From Betaproteobacteria bacterium (GTDB lineage Bacteria; Pseudomonadota; Gammaproteobacteria; Burkholderiales; Burkholderiaceae), in assembly GCA_009783065.1 (NCBI GenBank), contig WRHV01000006.1, forward strand, positions 6,242 through 70,241: DNA of 64,000 bases, in the 5' to 3' direction. The notes below the pieces were generated by a model. That model searched no databases. It was not told where the DNA came from and saw only the letters and a list, made by a program, of their open reading frames with translations. The translations under genes and the position numbers were made by a program. Each line of letters begins with the position of its first letter. The first letter of the stretch is position 1. Positions 49,776 to 58,506 of the stretch are shown here, piece by piece.

Positions 49776-50720
49776 ATGAATGAGCAGACTTCCATGCCGA
49801 ACACCACCAGGGATAGCTGGCGTAGCGTGTTGTATCACTATTTCCGGAGACATTGGATAGCAGTACTGGGAATAGCGATTTTAGTGCTGGTGGTTATGAT
49901 TTTGCTTGTCCAGAGTTTTATGAAGATCGGGCAGTCAGGTTTTGATCGCGCATTGCAATTGGCGTTGGTTGGTGGCGGTGCCGGTTTTCTGATGACGGCT
50001 GCGGGTGCGCTCCCTGCGCTTTTAATCAGGAAAATCCCCCAGCATGTGGAGGATATCATGCTTGGGTTTGCTGCCGGCATGATGCTGGCAGCCAGTGCTT
50101 TTTCATTATTGCTGCCTGGATTGCAAGCAGGCATTGATATGACCGGCAGTAAGATCATGAGTGCTGGTGTTGTCGTCATGGGCATGGCTTTGGGAGTTTT
50201 GCTGATGCTGAGTCTGGAGCAGTTTGTTCCCCATCTGCACAAGACGATCGGTGTGTTTGGTCCAGGCGCTGAGCGTTTTAATCGTGTTTGGCTGTTTGTT
50301 TTTGCCATTTCACTGCACAATTTGCCGGAAGGGATGGCCATTGGCATCAGCTTTGCTCAAGGGAATATGCATGTTGGCATTCCCCTTACAGCGGCCATTG
50401 TTTTGCAGGATATGCCTGAAGGACTGGCCGTAGCGCTTGCATTGCGAAGCGCGGGCATGTCTCGTCTCCGTGCGGTTTTACTTGCAGGCGCTACCGGTCT
50501 TTTGGAACCTTTCGGCGCGCTTTTGGGAGTAGGACTGACAAGCGGGTTTGCCATATCCTATCCGATCGGGTTGGGTCTTGCCGGTGGTGCAATGATCTTT
50601 ATTGTTTCACATGAAGTGATTCCGGAAACGCATCGGAACGGGCATCAGACGCCGGCGACGATAGGTCTTCTGGCCGGTTTTGCATTAATGATGATTCTTG
50701 ATACCATGCTGGGATCGTAA
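49776..50720 (+). CDS. ZIP-family metal transporter
   Basis: Inner-membrane transporter for divalent metal, likely zinc or iron. It has 314 residues from the ATG at 49776; an in-frame TTG at 49755 and an ATG at 49794 are alternatives, and none has a strong ribosome site. Eight or nine helices are expected, with one extra N-terminal helix (about 31-52) before the standard ZIP fold. The binuclear metal site is intact: SLHNLPEGMA in helix 4 and LQDMPEGLAVA in helix 5. It resembles the GufA/ZupT branch. A 22-base gap leads to ppx. Confidence 0.88.
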   Translation: MNEQTSMPNTTRDSWRSVLYHYFRRHWIAVLGIAILVLVVMILLVQSFMKIGQSGFDRALQLALVGGGAGFLMTAAGALPALLIRKIPQHVEDIMLGFAAGMMLAASAFSLLLPGLQAGIDMTGSKIMSAGVVVMGMALGVLLMLSLEQFVPHLHKTIGVFGPGAERFNRVWLFVFAISLHNLPEGMAIGISFAQGNMHVGIPLTAAIVLQDMPEGLAVALALRSAGMSRLRAVLLAGATGLLEPFGALLGVGLTSGFAISYPIGLGLAGGAMIFIVSHEVIPETHRNGHQTPATIGLLAGFALMMILDTMLGS

Positions 50721-50741
50721 ACGAGGATAAAAGGGATAAAA

Positions 50742-52196
50742 ATGCTTGCTGCGATTGACATGGGGTCCAACAGTTTTCGCCTGCAAATCGGCGAATATAT
50801 GGATGGTACTATCCGTGTTATCAAGACCGCCAGGGAGCCCAACCGATTGGCCGCAGGTCTGGATAAAAACAAGTATCTGACGGATGCTGCCACACAGGCG
50901 GGCCTGGAAGCATTACGCAATATCCGCGCGGTTTTGGACCGTTATCCGATCAGTACGGTGCGTGCTGTTGCTACCTATACATTGCGCATTGCAATGAATG
51001 CGCCGGATTTTCTGGTACAGGCGGAAGAGGCACTGGGTTATCCCATTGAAGTGATTTCCGGTGAAGAAGAGGGGCGGCTTATTTACCTGGGCGTTGATAA
51101 TTTACTGTCCAGACCGGAAGAACGGCGTCTGGTGATTGATATTGGCGGTGGATCAACCGAAATGATCCGAGGCAAGGGGAAGACGATTGAACGGGTTGAG
51201 TCGTTCAGTATCGGGACGGTGGTGCAAAGCCTGACGTTTTTTCCGGGTGGCATTATAACAACAGATGGTTTTGAGGCAGCCATTTTGTCGGCGCGCAGTC
51301 AATTTGAAGATGCCAAATCTCATTATCGCCGGCGGAATTGGCAGGCGGCTTATGGTTCTTCGGGAACGATGCGTGCCATTGCTGAAATTATTGCGGTTAA
51401 TGCCATTGGCGATGGGCGGCTGACAGGAAAAAATCTGGATCTATTGCGCCAAAAAATGATTGCTGCGAAAAAAGTCAGCAAGCTCCAGCTAATCGGGATT
51501 CGGCCTGAGCGTACCGCCTCAATAATTGGCGGACTTTCCATTTTGATTGCCCTGATGCAGGACCTGAAAATACCGGTGATGCATCCGATTGAATCCGGGT
51601 TGCGCATGGGTATCATGTGGGATTTGTGTCTGCAATCCACCGAACAGGACCGGCGTGAGCAATCCGTGCATCATTTTATGCAGCGTTACCAGGCTGATAA
51701 AAAGCGCGCAAGCTGTGTGGCGGACTGTGCCAGTATTCTTTATGAAAAAATGAGTCCGGATTCAGGTGTTTATAAAAAACAGTTGTATTGGGGTGCGCTG
51801 ATGCATGAGGTCGGCATGTTTGTTTCGCCGACCAACTATCATAAGCATGGCGCTTATCTGGTTGAAAATGCCGATCTTGCCGGTTTTACGGCAAGAGAGC
51901 AAAAGCAGATGGGACGGCTGATTCTTGCCCAGAAAGGCAATCTTCGAAAACTGAACGGCATATTCGACAATCCAGATGCAGTCAAGGCTATTTTGGCAAT
52001 TCGCCTGGCGGTCATGTTTATGCATTCACGCGTCAATATGGAAATGGATGAGATTCATTTCCGGATAAGGAAGGGCATTGAGGTTACGTTACCCAGAAAA
52101 TGGTTAAAGCAGTACCAGACGCTTTCGTATTGGCTTGGGAGAGAGCGCAACTGGTGGGAAGAAATCGGTATCCCTTTACTAGTCCGTGAATTTTGA
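50742..52196 (+). CDS. ppx: Exopolyphosphatase, Ppx/GppA family
   Basis: Releases phosphate from polyphosphate, or pppGpp to ppGpp, depending on subgroup. It has 484 residues, with the ASKHA-fold start AAIDMGSNSFRLQIGE, the second phosphate loop DIGGGSTEMIRG, and a C-terminal HD-like helical region (YWGALMHEVGMFVS). Presence near ppk1 and sixA on the opposite strand supports Ppx. A start follows AGGATAAAAGGG-type sequence. Confidence 0.93.
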   Translation: MLAAIDMGSNSFRLQIGEYMDGTIRVIKTAREPNRLAAGLDKNKYLTDAATQAGLEALRNIRAVLDRYPISTVRAVATYTLRIAMNAPDFLVQAEEALGYPIEVISGEEEGRLIYLGVDNLLSRPEERRLVIDIGGGSTEMIRGKGKTIERVESFSIGTVVQSLTFFPGGIITTDGFEAAILSARSQFEDAKSHYRRRNWQAAYGSSGTMRAIAEIIAVNAIGDGRLTGKNLDLLRQKMIAAKKVSKLQLIGIRPERTASIIGGLSILIALMQDLKIPVMHPIESGLRMGIMWDLCLQSTEQDRREQSVHHFMQRYQADKKRASCVADCASILYEKMSPDSGVYKKQLYWGALMHEVGMFVSPTNYHKHGAYLVENADLAGFTAREQKQMGRLILAQKGNLRKLNGIFDNPDAVKAILAIRLAVMFMHSRVNMEMDEIHFRIRKGIEVTLPRKWLKQYQTLSYWLGRERNWWEEIGIPLLVREF

Positions 52197-52215
52197 GTGA
52201 ACTTAGCGTGATAAA

Positions 52216-53886
52216 TTAAAGGTGTTTCCCTTTAACCCGGGCAAGACGGACAGCCCGCTCGACGCTGAGTCGGTTCATGATGACATTGGGGAATTCCGTC
52301 CCCAAAGAAAATTGCAGAGTCCCATATGTGGGGTCCTTCAGGCGGGTCAGAATCAGATTTTTTTCCTGTCCGGCAATGAAAACGAAGAAGTCCCGGAGCG
52401 CTTCCAGGCTGGTTGTATCAAGATCATTCGTCAGTTCCAGGCTGAGAATAACAGTGTGAATCGGTTCATTGACGGCAGTCATGATTTCTCTGGCCTGCAT
52501 CAGAATCCGTTCGGTGTTGGCAAAGAAAAGCCCCTGATCCGGACGTAAAATCAGAATGCCCGAAACAGGTTTGGCTTCCGGGAAAGCAACCAGACTGACA
52601 AAATCATGACTTTGTCCCAAACGGCCAAGTTCAGATACGGTCGATTTGGAAATTTGTTTCAGCATAATCAAGATGCTGATGCCGATGGCGATGAGCAGCC
52701 CCTCCAGTACGCCGATGAAAAGTACCGCCAGAACCGATACCATCGCAATCAGGCGGTCGTTTTGCCATGCGAAGTAGATTGTAAAGGTAGAAGGACGCAG
52801 GATCGTCAGCATGGTGTAAATGACAATGCCTGCTAAAACCGGTTGCGGAATCAACTCAATAAAGGGCATTACGGTTGCAAGAACGATGAGGGTAATCAGC
52901 ATGGCGAAGATGCCGGCCATACGGGTTTTTGCGCCATAAGCTTCATTTGCTGCTGTAGCGGAATAACCTGCGCCGACAGGCATGCCCTGAAAAAGTCCGG
53001 ATACCAGATTGGAGATGCCTAGCCCTAAAAGATCCCGGTTGGGGGTGATGGCATCGCCATGTTTTATGGCAAAACTGCGAATGGAGCCATAAGATTCTGC
53101 GTACAAAATAAATACCATAGCCAGTGATAGTTCAAGGAGATTCATCCAATCCCGAAAAGACAGCGCAGGAATTTTCAGTTCCATGATTTCAAAGTTGATG
53201 GTACCGACAAGTGGCACGCCATAAGTCGTTAATGCAATAGCCTTGCTGGTAATGATGCCTAACAGTATGACAACAATGCCTCCCGGCAGGCTACGGATTT
53301 TAGCGAGGATGAAAAGACAGGCAATCGTGATTACGGCAATGCTGATGCAGGCGTAATTCCAGTTTTTGAATTGATGTATCAGGTCAATGATGAAATAAAA
53401 CAGGTTGTTATATTGGGACTGGATGCCAAGGACGGATGTCATTTGCTTGATGATAATGACAATGGCAAGTCCAAAAGTAAAACCGCGCAGGACAGGCCGG
53501 GCAATAAAATCCGTGATATTGCCCATGCGCATGACGGATGCCAACAAAAAAATGATACCGGTTGCAATGACGAGCCCACTTGCAAATACCAGCCTCAGAC
53601 TGACGTTGTTGCCGGCAAGAGAGGCTGTTACAGCAGCAAGCACAACTGCTGAGGAAGATGTGGGTGAAACCATCGCAAAGCGGCTGGAGCCTAGTAGCCC
53701 GTAACATAGTAGACCGGCAAAGAGCGCAATAATGCCTGCCTGTGCCGGCAAATTACCGATACTCGAATATGCCAGTGCCTGGGGCAATAGCAATCCGGCG
53801 ATGGAAATGCCTGCGATTAGATCCGGCCAATTCAGAAAATTCCGGAAAAAACGGAATCGCGATACGATGTCGGTAGGCTGGGTCAT
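52216..53886 (-). CDS. SulP-family anion transporter with STAS domain
   Basis: A 556-residue membrane protein of the SLC26/SulP family. The membrane part is about 10-420 with 12-14 helices and conserved LLLPQALAYSSIGNLPAQAGI and GYSATAANEAYGAKTRMAGI. The STAS domain follows at about 440-550 (LSLELTNDLDTTSLEALRDF). Known members carry sulfate, bicarbonate or dicarboxylates, so substrate is open. It converges on ppx (19-base gap) and lies upstream of nothing else on this strand in an obvious operon. Confidence 0.9.
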   Translation of the reverse strand: MTQPTDIVSRFRFFRNFLNWPDLIAGISIAGLLLPQALAYSSIGNLPAQAGIIALFAGLLCYGLLGSSRFAMVSPTSSSAVVLAAVTASLAGNNVSLRLVFASGLVIATGIIFLLASVMRMGNITDFIARPVLRGFTFGLAIVIIIKQMTSVLGIQSQYNNLFYFIIDLIHQFKNWNYACISIAVITIACLFILAKIRSLPGGIVVILLGIITSKAIALTTYGVPLVGTINFEIMELKIPALSFRDWMNLLELSLAMVFILYAESYGSIRSFAIKHGDAITPNRDLLGLGISNLVSGLFQGMPVGAGYSATAANEAYGAKTRMAGIFAMLITLIVLATVMPFIELIPQPVLAGIVIYTMLTILRPSTFTIYFAWQNDRLIAMVSVLAVLFIGVLEGLLIAIGISILIMLKQISKSTVSELGRLGQSHDFVSLVAFPEAKPVSGILILRPDQGLFFANTERILMQAREIMTAVNEPIHTVILSLELTNDLDTTSLEALRDFFVFIAGQEKNLILTRLKDPTYGTLQFSLGTEFPNVIMNRLSVERAVRLARVKGKHL

Positions 53887-53907
53887 AGCAGAGCTAATGA
53901 TATTTTT

Positions 53908-54414
53908 TTAGGAAACCCGGTTGTTTTTGTTGTTTTCCTCGGACAACTGTATTTGGCCTCCAGTAGTCAAAAGCGAAGGAGAAATGACTGCTTTCAGCTT
54001 GGTTTCGAGATGATTTATTCCTTGTCCCTCAAACCACCATACGTTACTTTTTTCAACATGCCATTGCTGTTGTTTTCCACCTAAAAGCAAAGATGCAAGA
54101 TAGCCTAAAAGAGGCTGGTGTCCTACAACCAGAACCGTTTTTTCTCCGTCCGGCCAACCGGTAGCGGACAGAATCGCTTCGGGCGTTGAGCCGAGTGCCA
54201 CGCTATCGTGGATGGTGTAGCTGCGGCCAAGTGCATCTGCTGTCTGGCACGTCCGTTTTGCGGGACTGACAAGGATGAGTGAATTAACAGGCAGGATGGA
54301 ATTGAGCCATTTTGCTGTCAATGCAGCCTGTTTTAACCCCTCTGCCGATAGCGGTCTTTCCTTATCTGGGGTACCGGCTGATGCATCAGCGTGTCGCCAT
54401 AGAAACAATTGCAT
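53908..54414 (-). CDS. sixA: Phosphohistidine phosphatase SixA
   Basis: A 168-residue histidine phosphatase that removes phosphate from phosphohistidine. It starts LFLWRHADASAGTPDKERPLS, where RHAD is the RHG motif with catalytic His; LVSPAKRTCQTAD and VVGHQPLL (second His) complete the site. A Ser/Asn-rich tail follows. It lies 13 bases after ppk1, an arrangement common in betaproteobacteria. Confidence 0.9.
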   Translation of the reverse strand: MQLFLWRHADASAGTPDKERPLSAEGLKQAALTAKWLNSILPVNSLILVSPAKRTCQTADALGRSYTIHDSVALGSTPEAILSATGWPDGEKTVLVVGHQPLLGYLASLLLGGKQQQWHVEKSNVWWFEGQGINHLETKLKAVISPSLLTTGGQIQLSEENNKNNRVS

Positions 54415-54427
54415 GTTTTCTTTCTGT

Positions 54428-56524
54428 TTATCCTTGGGGTTGTAGCGTTCCGTAAATTTGCATCAGATGCTGCTGAGCGCCATACTTTTCCTGTTTTTTC
54501 CGGGGTTTCTTTTGGCGGTATGTGCCGTCCGCACGCAATTCCCATGCATTTTGGTTGTCTTTCAGATAAGGCATGAGTCCTTCTTCCATCACCTTTTTTT
54601 TCAGCGATTTATCCAGAACCGGAAAGGCAACCTCAACACGGCGAAAGAGGTTTCTTGCCATCCAATCAGCACTCGATAGGTAAAGGTCGTGCTTTAAGTC
54701 ATTGCGAAAATAATAAACACGGGTGTGTTCAAGAAAGCGACCGATGATAGAATGCACCCGAATATTTTCCGATAATCCGGGAACACCTGGTTTGAGCGTA
54801 CATGCTCCCCGTACGATCAGATCGATCTTAACGCCTGCTGATGATGCAGCATAAAGCGTACGAATGACGGATTCATCAATCAATGAGTTCATCTTGGCGA
54901 TAATACGTCCTTTTCGTCCCAGACGGGCAATTCTGGCTTCATTTAAAGTAGCACGAATGATTTCCTTGTGCAGGTCAAATGGAGCAAGCCACAATTGTTC
55001 GAGTTTTCCGGGTTTTGCCAAACTGGTCAACTGGATAAAAACTTCGTTTACTTCCTTTCCAATTTTGGGAGACGCTGTAATGAGGCCAAAATCCGTATAG
55101 GATCGGGTGGTGTTGGGATTGTAATTACCGGTTCCCAGATGAGTGTAGAATTGCAGCTTGTTGTCTTCGCGACGGATAGCAAGTGCCAGCTTGGCATGGA
55201 TTTTCAACCCCATAATGCCGTAAACAACCTGTGCTCCCGCCTCTTCAAGGCGCTTTGCCCAGTCAATATTCTGTTCCTCGTCAAAACGGGCTTTCAGTTC
55301 AACGACTGCGATAACTTCCTTGCCTTGCTGCGCGGCGGAAATCAGTGATTCCATTAGCTCGGATGTCATGCCGGCGCGATAAATGGTTTGCTTGATAACA
55401 AGCACAGAAGGGTCGGCTGCTGCTGTGTTGATAAAGTTGATTACTGTCTGAAAAGATTGGAAAGGATGGTGCAGCAGAATATCCTTTTTTTTCAGAGCAT
55501 CAAAAAGAGCGATTCCACTGTATGTTTCCGGCAAAACGGATGGCGTGTGGGGAGGAAAGTACAGTTCGGGCTTTTTGACGTGGTCAAATATTTCGCTCAG
55601 ACGCACCATGTTAACCGGTCCATTGACATAGTAGGCATCTTTTTGTTCCAGATTAAATTGCTGCAACAGAAAATTCGAAAGCTCCTGTGGACAATCTTCC
55701 CCAACTTCCAGCCGGACTGCATCACCATAGTGCCTGCTGTGAAGACTGACTTGCAGTGCTTCGCGCAGATTCTTGACTTCTTCTTCATCAACCCACAGAT
55801 CACTGTCGCGTGTGACGCGAAATTGAGAATAAGCGATGATTTTTCGTTGCGGAAAAAGATTTGAAATATGGGCTTGGATAATTGAAGAAAGCAGGGTAAA
55901 GGACATGCCATTTGGTGAAATTTCATCAGGTAATCGAATAACACGAGGCAATACCCTGGGAGCTTTTAATATGGCGATATCACTGCCACGGCCAAAAGCA
56001 TCTTTCCCCGAAAGGGAAATAATGAAATGCAATCCTTTGTTGACAACTTGCGGGAAAGGATGTGCCGGGTCTAAGACAATGGGTGTCAGAACAGGACGAA
56101 TATGCTCGTCAAAAAAAGTTTTCTCCCATGTTTGCTGTGCTTCGTTTCTTTCTTTTTGCCCCAGCAGATGAATGCCTTTTTCCGCCAAAAGCGGCAAGAC
56201 TTCCTTGTTTAAAATGGTGTACTGTTTTTCGACAAGCCGATGGCACTCCTTGCTGATAGCGTGCAGCAATGCATCCGTTTCCAGAATAGTCCGGTTTGTG
56301 TTGTTGGAGTCACGCCGGGCATGCAAGCTGGCTACGCGGACTTCAAAAAATTCATCCAGATTGTTGCTTGCAATACATAGATAACGCAACCGTTCCATTA
56401 CCGGCAGGTTTTTGTTTTCTGCCTGTGCCAGTACGCGGGCGTTAAAAGCTAATAAAGACATGTCCCTGTCGAGATAAAGCTTCGGATCAAAGGAGTCCAG
56501 GGATAATTTGCTTACAGCTTTCAT
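54428..56524 (-). CDS. ppk1: Polyphosphate kinase 1 (Ppk1)
   Basis: Polymerises phosphate from ATP into polyphosphate at the membrane. It has 698 residues from the ATG at 56524; a 15-residue extension from 56569 is possible but lies in repeated sequence. It begins with the N-domain (FDPKLYLDRDMSLLAFNARVL), then the catalytic region with the autophosphorylated His in LKIHAKLALAIRRE, and the second His in IIGRFLEHTRVYYF. The C-terminal SADWMARNLFRRVE is also conserved. A basic tail of about 35 residues ends the protein. It stands with sixA in an operon. Confidence 0.95.
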   Translation of the reverse strand: MKAVSKLSLDSFDPKLYLDRDMSLLAFNARVLAQAENKNLPVMERLRYLCIASNNLDEFFEVRVASLHARRDSNNTNRTILETDALLHAISKECHRLVEKQYTILNKEVLPLLAEKGIHLLGQKERNEAQQTWEKTFFDEHIRPVLTPIVLDPAHPFPQVVNKGLHFIISLSGKDAFGRGSDIAILKAPRVLPRVIRLPDEISPNGMSFTLLSSIIQAHISNLFPQRKIIAYSQFRVTRDSDLWVDEEEVKNLREALQVSLHSRHYGDAVRLEVGEDCPQELSNFLLQQFNLEQKDAYYVNGPVNMVRLSEIFDHVKKPELYFPPHTPSVLPETYSGIALFDALKKKDILLHHPFQSFQTVINFINTAAADPSVLVIKQTIYRAGMTSELMESLISAAQQGKEVIAVVELKARFDEEQNIDWAKRLEEAGAQVVYGIMGLKIHAKLALAIRREDNKLQFYTHLGTGNYNPNTTRSYTDFGLITASPKIGKEVNEVFIQLTSLAKPGKLEQLWLAPFDLHKEIIRATLNEARIARLGRKGRIIAKMNSLIDESVIRTLYAASSAGVKIDLIVRGACTLKPGVPGLSENIRVHSIIGRFLEHTRVYYFRNDLKHDLYLSSADWMARNLFRRVEVAFPVLDKSLKKKVMEEGLMPYLKDNQNAWELRADGTYRQKKPRKKQEKYGAQQHLMQIYGTLQPQG

Positions 56525-56557
56525 ATGTAATCCATCATCATAACTATTTAAGTCTGT

Positions 56558-56593
56558 CATCAAAGTCATTTGAATCCGCCATCAAAGTCATTT
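56558..56593. repeat. 22-bp-period direct repeat upstream of ppk1
   Basis: The 14-base sequence CATCAAAGTCATTT occurs at 56558-56571 and again at 56580-56593. It lies 34-69 bases before the ppk1 start, where a regulator could bind on two helical turns. It loosely recalls a Pho box, but the spacing does not fit. Confidence 0.7.
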
Positions 56594-56870
56594 AAAAGAA
56601 TATCGCACAAGCTTGTGTTACATGCCTAAATTAGGGAAGCTGATTATTTCGGTTACGATGGCTCAGGCACATAACAGATGCTATTGCCATCGTAGCTGTT
56701 TAGAACAAGAAACACATTCCGTAAGTTGAATTAAAGGTCAGAATGTGTCATTTGTTCATACAATACCGAATTTGCCTGAAAGAATCAAAATATTTACATT
56801 AAAATAAAAAATGATTTTCCCTGTCAGCATGATAATGCATGGCGGCGTTTGACGATGAAGGCATTGCTAC

Positions 56871-56903
56871 AGAAATAAAACCGGCACGGGATAACCGTGC
56901 CGG
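56871..56903 (-). terminator. Rho-independent terminator of hsp20
   Basis: A perfect 9-bp GC-rich stem, CCGGCACGG 56881-56889 with CCGTGCCGG 56895-56903, loop GATAA. It is followed on the minus strand by TTTTATTTC, 26 bases after the hsp20 stop. Confidence 0.9.
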
Positions 56904-56929
56904 AAAAATAAAACTACCCCGTTTTTGTA

Positions 56930-57382
56930 TCAGGAAACAAGAAGCGTTTTTTTCGAAGAGCCGGGTTTTTTCGGCAATGTCAGTTGCAAAACCCCGTTGG
57001 TATATTTCGCTTCAGCCTTAGATTCATCTACCTCATGCGCCAGGGAAAAACTGCGCGATTGTTGCCCGACATAACGCTCGGAACGAATGATTTTGCCTTC
57101 TTCTTTTTCTTCAGTTTCTTTTTTGATTTCGAATTCAATCGTAACTTGATTACCTTCCACACTGACGTGAATATCGTCTTTTGCGATACCCGGCGTATCT
57201 GCTTTGACAATGTAGGCATCATCAGTTTCGTTGACGTCAATCTTGATCCTTGGTTCGACCATTTCCATGTTGCCTAAAGAGGGCATCAGGCGGAAATTGT
57301 TGAAAATTTCATCGAGATTGCGAAAAGGCTCAAAACGACTCAGTTCTCCGAAGGGTGCAATACGTCTCAAATTATTTGCCAT
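56930..57382 (-). CDS. Hsp20-family small heat shock protein
   Basis: An ATP-independent chaperone that holds unfolding proteins. It has 150 residues from the ATG at 57382, preceded by GGAG; a frame to 57418 adds 12 atypical residues. The N-terminal arm is rich in Phe and Pro (NLRRIAPFGELSRFEPF), and the alpha-crystallin domain is at about 45-140 with KADTPGIAKDDIHVSVEGNQVTI and NGVLQLTLPKK (the A-x-x-x-n-GvL motif). The C-terminus lacks a clear I-x-I. No sigma-32 promoter was evident upstream. Confidence 0.93.
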   Translation of the reverse strand: MANNLRRIAPFGELSRFEPFRNLDEIFNNFRLMPSLGNMEMVEPRIKIDVNETDDAYIVKADTPGIAKDDIHVSVEGNQVTIEFEIKKETEEKEEGKIIRSERYVGQQSRSFSLAHEVDESKAEAKYTNGVLQLTLPKKPGSSKKTLLVS

Positions 57383-57583
57383 GATTTTCTCCAAATTAAA
57401 ATCAGTTATATAAAACAAGAAAACTTCAACCTTTATTTAGAAAATAACTATTTCACAGACATGTTTATAAAAGCCTAATTCCTTTTGAAAGGATGGACTG
57501 TGATGCGTATCAATAACAAAGGGATGGCAACTCTAATAGGGAAATAGGAAAATTGTTCAAACTGTTTTAAAAGCCTTTTATGC

Positions 57584-57614
57584 TAAAATAAATGGGGTCA
57601 GAGTAAATAATGAG
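57584..57614 (+). repeat. Left flanking repeat of the transposase unit
   Basis: GGGGTCAGAGTAAATAA at 57594-57610 is preceded by AT-rich sequence. Its inverse appears right of the transposase gene at 58342-58358 with one mismatch, and a more diverged inverse at 58391-58407. Such GGGGTC palindromic sequences are typical of REP-associated transposase loci. Confidence 0.7.
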
Positions 57615-57629
57615 TTAGAAAAGAAAGTC

Positions 57630-58325
57630 ATGGCAAGAACAGCCCGGTTGATTCTTCCACATCAGGTTCATCACATTTTGCTAAAGGGCAATAACCGGCA
57701 GCGGATTTTTCTGGATGATGGAGATTACCTTTCCTTTCTTGGCTGGCTTCGTGAAGCTTCCGTTCGGTATGATGTATTTATCCATACTTATCTGCTGCTG
57801 GAATCACGGGTGCATTTACTGGTTACGCCAAAAGACACAACAGGCCTGGCGCGCATGATGCAATGGGTCGGACGCCACTATGTTCCTTATTTCAACAGAA
57901 AATACCAACGTAGCGGGACTTTGTGGGAAGGGCGCTACAAAACATCCCTAATAGAAGCGGAATCCTGTTTTTTAAGCAGCAGTTGTTTTATCGAACTTTT
58001 GCCGGTCAAACAAGGATTGGTTCGTCAGCCGTCCGATTACCGCTGGTCCAGCTATGCCCATCATACGGGGATAAGACAAGATCCTCTCATACGCGATCAC
58101 AAACACTATTGGGATCTGGGTAATACGCCCTTTGCACGTGAAGCGGCATACAACACATTAATCATGGCCCCCTTTTCTTCAGACGAAGCTAACCGGATAG
58201 CCAAAGCATTTGAGCAGGGCTGGCCAATGGGTACGAATACGTTTTTGGTTGAACTGGAGCGGCGTACCGCCCGTAAATTCCGTATGGGAAAAAGAGGGCG
58301 TCCTGCCCAAGACCGATTCTCCTGA
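57630..58325 (+). CDS. REP-associated/IS200-like transposase (Y1_Tnp), HUH motif altered
   Basis: A 231-residue protein of the REP-associated tyrosine transposase family. The N-terminus (ARLILPHQVHHILLKGNNRQ) and the block RKYQRSGTLWEGRYK with the tyrosine-rich helix before it are hallmarks. Later DYRWSSYAHH is also standard. The HUH metal site, usually NHVH before LLxTP, here reads SRVH (residues 59-62), so one metal histidine is replaced by Arg. This may abolish cutting. Flanking inverted repeats are listed separately. It stands alone upstream of gltB. Confidence 0.85.
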   Translation: MARTARLILPHQVHHILLKGNNRQRIFLDDGDYLSFLGWLREASVRYDVFIHTYLLLESRVHLLVTPKDTTGLARMMQWVGRHYVPYFNRKYQRSGTLWEGRYKTSLIEAESCFLSSSCFIELLPVKQGLVRQPSDYRWSSYAHHTGIRQDPLIRDHKHYWDLGNTPFAREAAYNTLIMAPFSSDEANRIAKAFEQGWPMGTNTFLVELERRTARKFRMGKRGRPAQDRFS

Positions 58326-58341
58326 AATAAATTTTTCCACT

Positions 58342-58415
58342 TTATTTACTCTGTCCCCAATATTTATTTGGTTGCATTTTTGTAAAAATAAATTGACTCC
58401 GACCCCATTTTATTT
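58342..58415 (-). repeat. Right flanking repeats of the transposase unit
   Basis: Two inverted copies of the left repeat: 58342-58358 (16 of 17 bases match) and the outer 58391-58407, which reads GGGGTCGGAGTCAATT on the minus strand. They lie in an AT-rich stretch between the transposase and gltB. Confidence 0.65.
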
Positions 58416-58506
58416 TTTGAAAAAACCTTTTTCAAGGCGTAGTATTTTTTGATTGAAATGGTTTTATTTTTAGATGGCGTGATGAATTCAATGCAAGGAG
58501 TAAAGT

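Larger units (their letters stand above)
56525..56929. other. Intergenic region between ppk1 and hsp20
   Basis: About 400 bases without a gene. It holds the ppk1 5' direct repeats at 56558-56593, a 9-bp inverted repeat (TACGATGGC 56654-56662 with GCCATCGTA 56686-56694), an AT-rich block around 56780-56815, and the hsp20 terminator at 56871-56903. No reading frame, tRNA or promoter is convincing. Confidence 0.6.

Noticed and set aside
56554..56593. Pho box before ppk1
   Set aside because: The CTGTCAT-like words are spaced 9 and 13 bases instead of 11, and only one half-site matches the consensus.
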